From positions 1-64,000 of the forward strand of contig JACADZ010000099.1 in NCBI GenBank assembly GCA_013389105.1: a stretch of DNA of 64,000 nt. Direction: 5' to 3'. Source of the DNA: Parvularculaceae bacterium (GTDB taxonomy: Bacteria > Pseudomonadota > Alphaproteobacteria > Caulobacterales > Parvularculaceae). Positions 17,263 through 26,140 of the stretch are shown piece by piece. Made by a program: the position numbers and the translations under genes. A model generated the notes under the pieces. The model saw only the letters and a program-made list of their open reading frames with translations. It did not search any database and was not told the origin of the DNA. Within the stretch, counting starts at the first letter, position 1. Every line of letters starts with the position of its first letter.

Positions 17263-20010
17263 ATGACCATCACGCCCGACATCGTGGCCGAGCACGGCCT
17301 CAGCCCCGAGGAATACGACCTCGTCAAGCGCCAGCTCGGTCGCGAGCCCAACCTCCTCGAACTCGGCATTTTTTCCGTGATGTGGTCGGAGCACTGCTCC
17401 TACAAGTCCTCAAGGATCCATCTGAAGAAGCTGCCGACCTCTGCTCCGTGGGTCGTTCAGGGCCCGGGCGAGAACGCCGGCGTCATCGATATCGGGCCTG
17501 ACGCCGACGGCGTGCCGCTCGTCGCCGTATTCAAGATGGAGAGCCACAACCACCCCTCCTATATCGAGCCCTATCAGGGCGCGGCGACCGGCGTCGGCGG
17601 CATCATGCGCGACGTTTTCACCATGGGCGCGCGGCCTGTCGCCAACCTGAACGCCTTGCGTTTCGGCTCTCTCGATCATCCGAAGACGCGTCATCTCGTC
17701 GCCGGCGTCGTGGCCGGGATCGGCGGATACGGCAACTGCATGGGCGTGCCGACGGTCGGCGGCGAGACCAATTTCGACGCCCGTTACAACGACAACATCC
17801 TCGTCAACGCCATGACCGTCGGCGTCGCGCCCAAGCACAGGATTTTCTATTCGGCGGCTCGCGGGACCGGCAATCCGGTCGTCTATGTCGGCTCCAAGAC
17901 AGGCCGGGACGGCATACACGGCGCCACCATGGCGTCGGCGGAGTTCGACGACACGAGCGAGGAGCGACGACCGACCGTCCAGGTCGGCGATCCGTTTACG
18001 GAGAAAATTCTTCTCGAAGCGTGCCTTGAGCTCATGGCCTCGGACGCGATCATCGCCATCCAGGATATGGGCGCGGCGGGCCTCACCTCGTCGTCAGTCG
18101 AGATGGCGGCCAAGGGCGGCGGCGGCATCGAGCTCGATCTCGATCGGGTGCCCCAGCGCGAAGCGAACATGACCGCCTATGAGATGATGCTTTCCGAAAG
18201 CCAGGAACGCATGCTCATGGTGATCAAACCCGATCGCGAAAACGAGGCCCGGGCCGTCTTCGAGAAATGGGGTCTCGATTTCGCCGTCATCGGTCGAACG
18301 ACGACGCATGGTCGCCTCATCGTCAAGCACAAGGGGGCCGTTGAGGCGGACATCGTGCTCAAGGGCCTAGTGGACAACGCGCCCCTCTATGATCGGCCCG
18401 TTGCGCCCCGCGAGAAGCCCGTCGCCCTCGACGACCCTCAGTTGGTCGTCCGCGAAGCGATGGCGACGCTCAAAGCTCCGGGAAAGTCCGAAGCTGAAAT
18501 GAGGTCCCTCGCGCAGGCGCTCGTCGACGACCGTATCGCGGCGATCGAGGGGGCCGAGGCCGCCGGCTTCGATGCGAGCGGCGGATTCGCGCGCGTTTAC
18601 GTCCGCATGAGGCCGGGCGCCGACGCGAATTTCGCCGCATTCGAGGATGCGGCGAACAACCTGAAGTCCGCGGGCCTCGTCGCCGATGCGCGTTTCGAGA
18701 CCCATGAGGAGCAGGTCGATCTCGCCGATTGCGCCGGCTCCCTGCCGCTGACGACGGCGCTTGCGACGCTGATGGCCTCGCCCGACCTCTGCTCGCGCCG
18801 CTGGATCTGGGAACAATATGACTCGACGGTGATGGGCGACACCGTCCTCGGCCCGGGCGGGGACGCCGCGCTGGTGCGCGTGCATGGCTCGAACCGCGCG
18901 ATCGCCCTGTGCGCCGACGTGACGCCGCGCTACGTCGCCGCCGACCCGCACGAGGGCGCCAAGCAGGCCGTCGCCGAGACCTATCGCAACATCTGCGCAA
19001 CCGGCGCGGCCCCGCTCGCCGTCACCAACTGCCTCAACTTCGGCAATCCGCAGCGCCCCGAAATCATGGCCGAGATCGTCGGCGCCATTGCGGGCATGGC
19101 GGAGGCGTGCGAGGCGCTCAATTACCCGGTCGTTTCAGGCAACGTCTCGCTTTACAACGAGACCAACGGCGTCGCTATTCCGCCGCCGCCCGCGATCGGC
19201 GGCGTCGGCGTGCTCGAAGACGCGACCCGCACGGCGCGCGTCGGCGGCGCCGAGGCAGGAGACGAGTTGATCGCCGTCGGCGTCACCCGCGGCTGGCTCG
19301 GTCAGTCGCTGTATCTGCGCGATCTTTTCGGCATCGTCGACGGCGCGCCCCCGCCCGTCGATCTCGCCGCCGAGCGGCGCAACGGAGAACTGATCCGCAA
19401 GCTGATCGCCGAGGGGCTCGTCACCGCCTGCCACGACGTCTCGGACGGCGGGCTCCTCGTCGCCGCCGCCGAAATGGCGCTCGCCTGCGGCGAGGGGCTT
19501 GAGCTGAAGACGCCGGTCAAGCAGCGCCGCGCTGCCTTCTGGTTCGGCGAGGATCAGGCTCGTTATCTCATCGCCGCCGCCCCCGGCGCCGCCGACACGC
19601 TGCTCCTCAAGGCGGCGATGGCGGGCGTCCAGGCCTCCAAGATCGGCCGCTTCGAGGGCAGCTTCATTCGTCTCGACAACGGAGACGCCATCGCCCTCCT
19701 CGATCTCGCCGACCTTCACGACGCCCCCCTCTCCGACTACATGAGCGGCCCGACCGCGTCCTCAGAAAGCTCCGCCATGCCGATGAAAGCCGACGCCATC
19801 AAGGCGATGATCCTCGAAGCGCTCCCCGACGCGACCGTCGAGATTGAAGACCTCGCCGGCGACGGCGACCACTATCGCGCCCGCGTTATCTCCGCGGCGT
19901 TCAAGGACAAGAACCGCATCTCGCAACACCAGCTCGTCTACCGCGCGCTCAAGGGCAAGATGGGCGGCGAACTGCACGCGCTGGCGCTCGAGACCGAGGC
20001 GCCGGAGTAA
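17263..20010 (+). CDS. purL: Phosphoribosylformylglycinamidine synthase subunit PurL fused to a C-terminal BolA domain
   Basis: Pur[56 protein letters not shown]-terminus (19777-20010) [73 protein letters not shown] is a complete BolA-type domain in the same frame with no stop between. Confidence 0.93.
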   Translation: MTITPDIVAEHGLSPEEYDLVKRQLGREPNLLELGIFSVMWSEHCSYKSSRIHLKKLPTSAPWVVQGPGENAGVIDIGPDADGVPLVAVFKMESHNHPSYIEPYQGAATGVGGIMRDVFTMGARPVANLNALRFGSLDHPKTRHLVAGVVAGIGGYGNCMGVPTVGGETNFDARYNDNILVNAMTVGVAPKHRIFYSAARGTGNPVVYVGSKTGRDGIHGATMASAEFDDTSEERRPTVQVGDPFTEKILLEACLELMASDAIIAIQDMGAAGLTSSSVEMAAKGGGGIELDLDRVPQREANMTAYEMMLSESQERMLMVIKPDRENEARAVFEKWGLDFAVIGRTTTHGRLIVKHKGAVEADIVLKGLVDNAPLYDRPVAPREKPVALDDPQLVVREAMATLKAPGKSEAEMRSLAQALVDDRIAAIEGAEAAGFDASGGFARVYVRMRPGADANFAAFEDAANNLKSAGLVADARFETHEEQVDLADCAGSLPLTTALATLMASPDLCSRRWIWEQYDSTVMGDTVLGPGGDAALVRVHGSNRAIALCADVTPRYVAADPHEGAKQAVAETYRNICATGAAPLAVTNCLNFGNPQRPEIMAEIVGAIAGMAEACEALNYPVVSGNVSLYNETNGVAIPPPPAIGGVGVLEDATRTARVGGAEAGDELIAVGVTRGWLGQSLYLRDLFGIVDGAPPPVDLAAERRNGELIRKLIAEGLVTACHDVSDGGLLVAAAEMALACGEGLELKTPVKQRRAAFWFGEDQARYLIAAAPGAADTLLLKAAMAGVQASKIGRFEGSFIRLDNGDAIALLDLADLHDAPLSDYMSGPTASSESSAMPMKADAIKAMILEALPDATVEIEDLAGDGDHYRARVISAAFKDKNRISQHQLVYRALKGKMGGELHALALETEAPE

Positions 20011-20011
20011 G

Positions 20012-21058
20012 TCACTGGTCGGCGAGCAATCCGGCGATCCTGTCCGCCGCCGCGTCTAACGACGCCTCCGAAAGGTCTGCCAGCCCGACTTCCCCGACGC
20101 TGCGCCCTTTGGCCGCGCCCCGCGCGTAAAGAGGGTCGTAGTGGACGCGCATGAGGTCGATCGCAAGCGGCCGAAGATCGCCGGCTGAGGCCAACGCACG
20201 CCATTCGGCGATTTTTTCTTTGGCGTGAAACGGCTTCAGACGCTCGACTGCGGCGGCGATACGGGTGCGGTCCGAGGTCATATCGGCATAGGCCGAGAGG
20301 ATATGGTCCGCGCGCGCCTCGATCGGCGCCGTCACGGTCACATGACGCGCCGCGCGCATGGAGCGCCACAAGCGACGTGGGAGCACGAGACGGCCGATCT
20401 GCGCCGACTCCGCTTCCACGATGATCGTGCGCTCGAGATCGAGCCGCGAGAGGCGATCCCACAACAAGGATTCGAACAGCTTCTGCGGCGGCTGCGGCTC
20501 GTCCACGGCGCCGAATACGGAGCCGCGATGCGCGGCGAGAGCTTCAAGGTCGACGGCGGGCGCGCCGATATCGATCAGCTTACGGATGATGGCGCTCTTT
20601 CCAGTACCAGTCGCTCCGCTCACCAGCAGCAGATCGAACGATGCCTCGCCGTCATGCAGTCCGGCGACGACATTGCGTCGCCACGTCCTGTAGCCGCCCT
20701 GAAGCACGCCGACCCGCCAGCCGATCTGCGAGAGGATCGTCGCCATGGCGTTGGAGCGCTGCCCGCCGCGCCAGCAGTAAAGGATCGGTCGCCACTTCGC
20801 CGGTTTGCCTGCGAGCGCCGTCTCCAGATGCCGGGCGACGTTGCGCGCGACCAGCGCCGCGCCGAGGCGCCGGGCCCGGAAGCGCGATTCCTGAACGTAG
20901 ATCGTGCCGACCTCGGCGCGTTCCTCGTTGGACAGCACCGGCAGATTGATGGCGCGCGGCAGCCGGTCCTGCGCAAACTCCGCCGGCGACCGCACGTCGA
21001 TGACGTCGTCGTAAACGCCGAGCGTTTGCGGATCGACGGAGGCGACGGGCTCGATCAT
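20012..21058 (-). CDS. selU: tRNA 2-selenouridine synthase
   Basis: Rhodanese domain IDVRSPAEFAQDRLPRAINLP...LYCWRGGQRSNAMA, then P-loop VSGATGTGKSAIIRKL. Confidence 0.92.
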   Translation of the reverse strand: MIEPVASVDPQTLGVYDDVIDVRSPAEFAQDRLPRAINLPVLSNEERAEVGTIYVQESRFRARRLGAALVARNVARHLETALAGKPAKWRPILYCWRGGQRSNAMATILSQIGWRVGVLQGGYRTWRRNVVAGLHDGEASFDLLLVSGATGTGKSAIIRKLIDIGAPAVDLEALAAHRGSVFGAVDEPQPPQKLFESLLWDRLSRLDLERTIIVEAESAQIGRLVLPRRLWRSMRAARHVTVTAPIEARADHILSAYADMTSDRTRIAAAVERLKPFHAKEKIAEWRALASAGDLRPLAIDLMRVHYDPLYARGAAKGRSVGEVGLADLSEASLDAAADRIAGLLADQ

Positions 21059-21140
21059 GGTCGCGTTTTAGGCGGGAATGGACGATCAGCAATGGAATTG
21101 CGACTATTGCCTGTCGCGCCCGAACCTTTACCAACGCCCC

Positions 21141-22187
21141 ATGACGACAACTGCCGACCCCCCCCTCACCTCGCTCGCCCATGGCGGCGGCTGCGGCTGC
21201 AAGCTCGCGCCAAACGTTCTCGCCGAGATCCTGGCCAGGACCCCGCTCGCGGTCGCCGGCCCCGACCTCCTTGTCGATGCGGCGACCAGCGACGACGCCG
21301 CCGTCTACCGGGTGAGCAATGACGCCGCGATTGTCGCCACGACCGACTTCTTCATGCCTATCGTCGATGACCCTTTCGAGTTTGGACGCATCGCGGCGAC
21401 TAACGCCTTGTCGGACGTCTATGCCATGGGCGGCCGGCCGATCTTCTCGCTCGCGCTCCTCGGCATGCCGATCGGCAAGCTCAGCGTCGAAACGATCCAG
21501 AGAATTCTGGAAGGCGGGCGGCAGGTCGCGGAAGCCGCGGGCGCGCCGATCGCCGGCGGCCACTCCATCGACTCCGTTGAGCCGATCTATGGGCTCGTGG
21601 CGCTCGGGCTCGTGCATCCGGACAGGATCCTGCGCAACAAAGGCGCGGCGCCCGGCGATGTTCTCATCCTCGGCAAGCCGCTTGGCATCGGCATTTTCAG
21701 CGCGGCGCTGAAGCGCGGGATTCTCGACGCCGCGAGCTACCGCGACATGATCGTCTCGACTACGCGCCTCAATACCCCGGGAGCGGAGCTTTTCGACATA
21801 GGGGGCGTTCACGCCGTGACCGACGTGACCGGCTTCGGCCTCCTCGGCCACTTGAGCGAGATCTGCCGGGCGAGCGGCGTCGCCGCCGTCATCGACCGGC
21901 TGGCGCCGATATTCCAAGCGGCTGAGGCGCTCGCGCGCGACGGCGTAAAGACCGGCGCCTCGGCGCGCAACTGGGCGAGCGTTTCGGCTATGGTCGAGGC
22001 GCCTTCAGATTGGCCTCCCCATCTCCGCGACCTGTACTGCGATCCCCAAACCAGCGGAGGCCTTCTCGTGTCAGTCGCCCCAAATCGGGTCGACGCCCTC
22101 CTCGAACTATTTCATCGGCACGGACACCACGACGCCGCCGTCATCGGCCGCGTCGAAGCCGGGTCTCCGCGAATCTCGATCGCCTGA
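21141..22187 (+). CDS. selD: Selenide, water dikinase (Cys form)
   Basis: LAHGGGCGCKLAPNVLAEIL; TTDFFMPIVDDPFEFGRIAATNALSDVYAMGG; VTDVTGFGLLGHL. Confidence 0.95.
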   Translation: MTTTADPPLTSLAHGGGCGCKLAPNVLAEILARTPLAVAGPDLLVDAATSDDAAVYRVSNDAAIVATTDFFMPIVDDPFEFGRIAATNALSDVYAMGGRPIFSLALLGMPIGKLSVETIQRILEGGRQVAEAAGAPIAGGHSIDSVEPIYGLVALGLVHPDRILRNKGAAPGDVLILGKPLGIGIFSAALKRGILDAASYRDMIVSTTRLNTPGAELFDIGGVHAVTDVTGFGLLGHLSEICRASGVAAVIDRLAPIFQAAEALARDGVKTGASARNWASVSAMVEAPSDWPPHLRDLYCDPQTSGGLLVSVAPNRVDALLELFHRHGHHDAAVIGRVEAGSPRISIA

Positions 22188-22199
22188 CTTGCGAGCCTC

Positions 22200-23669
22200 T
22201 TACGCCGGCCTGACGCCGATCTGCCCCGCCGGCATTTTGAGCAGCGTCTCGCCTTCCATCGAAGCGACCGGATAGGCGCAGTAGTCGGCGGCGTAATAGG
22301 CGCTCGGCCTGTGATTGCCGGATAGTCCGAGGCCGCCGAAGGGAGCCGCGCCGGAAGCTCCCGTCGTCTGCCGGTTCCAGTTGACGACGCCGGCGCGCGA
22401 GAGCGCGAAGAACTGCTCCCATTTTTTCACATCGTCGGAGAGAAGACCGGCGCTCAGACCGAAGCGCGTGGCGTTGGCGCGCGCGATGGCGGCGTCGAAG
22501 TCCTTGACGCGCCACACCTTGAGCAGCGGCCCGAAATGCTCCTCGTCCGGAACTGCGTCGACCGCGGTCACATCGACAACGCCCGGCGATACGAAGGCGG
22601 AGCCCTCGTCCTGCACGGACAAGGCGAGAATCGCCTCTCCGCCCTGGTCAACGAGCCGGTCGAAGGCGCGCTCAAGCCCCTCCGCCGCTTTGGCGGTGAT
22701 CAAAGGACCCATGAAGGGCTGCGGCTCCGAGAACGGCGGGCCGACGATTAGGCGCTTCGTCAAAGTGCGAAGCGTTTCAAGATAGCGCTCGCCGCGCGGG
22801 TCGTCGGGGACGATGAGGCGGCGCGCACACGAACATCTCTGCCCGGACGTGAGAAACGCCGACTGCACGACCGTGAAGGCGGCGGCCTCGATATCCTCCG
22901 TATCCCACCAGATCAGCGGATTGTTGCCGCCGAGCTCGAGCGCCAGGATCTTCTCCATCCGGTCGGCGAAGAGCTTGTGAAACGACTGTCCGGCCCTGAC
23001 GCCGCCCGTGAAAAGCAGGCCGTCGATGCGCTCGTCGTCCACCAGCGCCTCGCCGGTCTCGCGCGGTCCCTGAACCAGATTGACGACGCCCGGCGGCACG
23101 CCCGCCTCCGCCATGGCGTGCGCCATGAACGCGCCAGGACCAGGCGCAAGTTCCGACGGCTTGAACACAACCGTGTTGCCGGCGATCAGCGCCGGCACAA
23201 TATGGCCGTTCGGCAGGTGGGCCGGGAAATTGAAGGGCCCCAGCACCGCCATCACACCATGCGGCTTGTGGCGGAGCACGGCGCGCGTCGCCCCCGGCGT
23301 CTCCTTGACGCCGGTCCGCTCATGGTAGGCGCGCACCGAAAAATCGACTTTGCCGGCGACGGTCTGCGCCTCGGTCTTCGTCTCCCAGAAAGGCTTTCCG
23401 GTCTCGACCGAAATCAGCCGCGCGAGCTTCTCCGCATCACGAGTGATGATGTCGCGATAGCGCTCGAGAATGGCGACCCGCTCCGCGACGGGCGTCAGCG
23501 CCCACTTCGGAAAGGCGGCGCGCGCGGCGCCGACCGCGTCGGCGCCATCAGCGCGCGCCGCGGCCATGCCGGAAAAGGCGACTTCGGCGGTCGACGGATT
23601 GGTTGACGTGAAGACCCGGCCGGACCCCTCGCGCCATTCCCCGCCGATGAACACCGTCGCGGTCGTCAT
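22200..23669 (-). CDS. astD: Succinylglutamate-semialdehyde dehydrogenase
   Basis: ALDH family; VFKPSELAPGPGAFM, LELGGNNPLI, FLTSGQRCSCARRLIVP; adjacent to astA. Confidence 0.93.
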   Translation of the reverse strand: MTTATVFIGGEWREGSGRVFTSTNPSTAEVAFSGMAAARADGADAVGAARAAFPKWALTPVAERVAILERYRDIITRDAEKLARLISVETGKPFWETKTEAQTVAGKVDFSVRAYHERTGVKETPGATRAVLRHKPHGVMAVLGPFNFPAHLPNGHIVPALIAGNTVVFKPSELAPGPGAFMAHAMAEAGVPPGVVNLVQGPRETGEALVDDERIDGLLFTGGVRAGQSFHKLFADRMEKILALELGGNNPLIWWDTEDIEAAAFTVVQSAFLTSGQRCSCARRLIVPDDPRGERYLETLRTLTKRLIVGPPFSEPQPFMGPLITAKAAEGLERAFDRLVDQGGEAILALSVQDEGSAFVSPGVVDVTAVDAVPDEEHFGPLLKVWRVKDFDAAIARANATRFGLSAGLLSDDVKKWEQFFALSRAGVVNWNRQTTGASGAAPFGGLGLSGNHRPSAYYAADYCAYPVASMEGETLLKMPAGQIGVRPA

Positions 23670-23701
23670 GATTTACTCTCCCTTGCGGCAGGCGCCTGAT
23701 C

Positions 23702-24715
23702 TCACCATGCCGCCCAGCGGACCTCGGCGCCGGGCTCGGCGTTGAGCGCAACCGCCGCGGCTCGAGGCAGCGTCAGCCTGTCGCCGTCGATGCGCGCCTT
23801 CGATTTCGTCGCGCGAAAGCTCGCGACCGCGCCGGTCGCCAGCAACGCTTCCGGTCCGTCGACATCGTCCTTGAGGGCGGCAAGCGTGAAGACCCTGCTG
23901 TCCCGGATGGTGCGTATCTGCGCCTGCCGTGCGTCGACAAGCGGGCCGCCGTCGAATACGTCGACATAGTTGTGGAACGAGAAGCCTTCCTCCTTCAGCA
24001 TCTTTAGAGCCGCCGCCGCGCCGTCATGCGGGCGACCGAGGCACTGGCGCGCATCTTCGGGAAGCATGTCCACGTAAATCGGATAGCGCGGCATCAGGTC
24101 TTCGATAAACTGATTGCCGTAGGCGGCGTTATAGGCGTCCGCCTCTTCAAAGCCCATGTCGAAAAACCGTCCGCCCACGGCGTTCCAGAACGGCTGCGCG
24201 CCGTCGGGGGCCCGCCAGCCTCGCAGCTCTGCGCACACCGGATCGGCGATGATCGCGGGTTTTTGCGCAATGAAAAGATAGCGCGAACGAGCGAGCAGGC
24301 GGCCGAGCCCGCCCCCGCGAGCCTGCGGCGATATGAAAAGCGAGCCGACTTCCGCGGCGTCGGTGAAGTCATGGGTCGGCACGAGCACGTCGCGCTCGAC
24401 GCGCCGCTTCGTCGACTCGGAGTAATAGAACTCGCGGTTGATCTTGTAGTTCACGAAGCCATAGGTGTCCCCGATCGAGGCGAAGACGGCGGCCGTCCCC
24501 ATGGCTTTTCCGCCGACGTCGAGCACAAGCATGTAAAATTCGCCGCCCGGCTTCCTCGCGTCCTTATTGAAGCTCGCCACCGACCGCTCGATCTTCTCCC
24601 TGAGAGTTTTCTCGCTCGCCGGAAGGTTGGTCATGCCGCCGCCCGCCTGCACGGCGAGAGCGTGAACCGCGTGCAGGTCGGCGAGCGTGACGGGACGCAT
24701 GAAAGGATGGCTCAT
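23702..24715 (-). CDS. astA: Arginine N-succinyltransferase
   Basis: MRPVTLADLHAVHALAVQAGGGMTNLPASEKTLREKIERSVASF; LRGWRAPDGAQPFWNAVGGRFFDMGFEEAD. Confidence 0.93.
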   Translation of the reverse strand: MSHPFMRPVTLADLHAVHALAVQAGGGMTNLPASEKTLREKIERSVASFNKDARKPGGEFYMLVLDVGGKAMGTAAVFASIGDTYGFVNYKINREFYYSESTKRRVERDVLVPTHDFTDAAEVGSLFISPQARGGGLGRLLARSRYLFIAQKPAIIADPVCAELRGWRAPDGAQPFWNAVGGRFFDMGFEEADAYNAAYGNQFIEDLMPRYPIYVDMLPEDARQCLGRPHDGAAAALKMLKEEGFSFHNYVDVFDGGPLVDARQAQIRTIRDSRVFTLAALKDDVDGPEALLATGAVASFRATKSKARIDGDRLTLPRAAAVALNAEPGAEVRWAAW

Positions 24716-25956
24716 GCCGCGCGGCTCCGAAGGCCCGGATTGGGAATGTCGCCCGCGGCGACGCGCAGCAGGAGGAGCGCCGAGAGCTTCGCCCGCTCCT
24801 CAAGGGAATCGAGTCTTGCGATCTCGTCCGAGCTATGAATGTTCGCGCCGCGCACGCCGAGCGTGTCGATGACAGGAATCCCGGCGGCGGCGATGTTGTT
24901 TCCGTCGCAGACGCCGCCCGTCGATTTCCACGAAACGTCGACGCCGAGTTCGGCGCCGAGCTCCTTCAGCGCACGGAAGAACGCCTCAAGCTCCGGCGTC
25001 ATCGGCTTGGGGGGCCTGTTGAACGCGCCTTCAAGACTGGCCGAAAACCCGTCGCGGCCGCCGATGTCCGCGAGTATCGAGCGCGTCTGCGCTTCGAACC
25101 ATTGGGCGTCTTCAGCCCGCTCGGGCCGCGCATTGAACCTGACCACCGCCAGGTCGGGCACGACATTGTTCGGTCCGCCGCCTTCGATCTTCGCGACGTT
25201 TACGGTAAGCCCATCCCTCGCGCCCGCGAGCGCCGCGATCCGCGACACGAACTCGGCGGCGGCGACGACGGCGTTGCGCCCCGCCTGCGGGTCCCGTCCC
25301 GCGTGAGCGCTTCGTCCCCTGATGATCGCTGAGAAATTACCGCTGCCCTTGCGAGCCCCGGCGAGCGTTCCTTCGGAGAGCGCCGGTTCGTAGGCGCAGG
25401 CGAACTGCGCGCGCGAGGCGGCGTCGACGAGGAGACGCGCGGACCCCGGCGAGCCGATTTCCTCATCGGCGTTGATAACGATCTCGTAACCAATGCGCTC
25501 GGCGAAGCGGGATCTCTCGACCGCCTTGAGGGCGTAGAGCATGACTAGGAGCCCGCCCTTCATGTCGGCGGCGCCAGGCGCGTTCAGCGTGTCGGCGTCG
25601 AGCAGGCGCCCGTTCTGAAACGGATGATCGGCGGCGAAGACCGTATCCATGTGGCCGGCGAGGAGAACGCGCACGGGGGCCTGCGGCCGGCGAACCAACC
25701 GCAGCGACGGACTGACGGCCCGGTCCTCGACCTCGCCGCGCACCGTCACCACCCGTTGCCGGTCGGAAGACGTCTCCTCGACAGCGGCTCCGAGTTCCGA
25801 AAACCGCGTCCGCAGGACCGCGCGCATACGCGCAAGCCCGGCGGCGTTATGACTGCCAGTGTTGATGGCGCACCACTCTTGCAGAGACGTCGCCATCTCC
25901 TCGCGTTTTCCGTCGAGGAACGAAAGTTCCGCTGAAACGTCTGTTTTTGTTGCCAT
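24712..25956 (-). CDS. M20-family peptidase/hydrolase associated with the ast cluster
   Basis: LAGHMDTVF; GAADMKGGLLVMLYAL; NADEEIGSPGS; overlaps the astA start. Confidence 0.88.
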   Translation of the reverse strand: MATKTDVSAELSFLDGKREEMATSLQEWCAINTGSHNAAGLARMRAVLRTRFSELGAAVEETSSDRQRVVTVRGEVEDRAVSPSLRLVRRPQAPVRVLLAGHMDTVFAADHPFQNGRLLDADTLNAPGAADMKGGLLVMLYALKAVERSRFAERIGYEIVINADEEIGSPGSARLLVDAASRAQFACAYEPALSEGTLAGARKGSGNFSAIIRGRSAHAGRDPQAGRNAVVAAAEFVSRIAALAGARDGLTVNVAKIEGGGPNNVVPDLAVVRFNARPERAEDAQWFEAQTRSILADIGGRDGFSASLEGAFNRPPKPMTPELEAFFRALKELGAELGVDVSWKSTGGVCDGNNIAAAGIPVIDTLGVRGANIHSSDEIARLDSLEERAKLSALLLLRVAAGDIPNPGLRSRAA

Positions 25957-26140
25957 AACGGGTCAGACCTAGCCTCAGCCGAGGGGTCGGGGCAAGCGCG
26001 CGAGCCCGCCGATGGGCGTTGTCCTTTGGGATTGAACCTCCCTATAGTTTCGGACAAGCGACGCGCGCGCTCAACGGGGGGCGGCTTCGCAGCGAGGAAG
26101 CAAAACCGGCTCCAGGCGCCGGGCAGACGAGTTCACCCTA

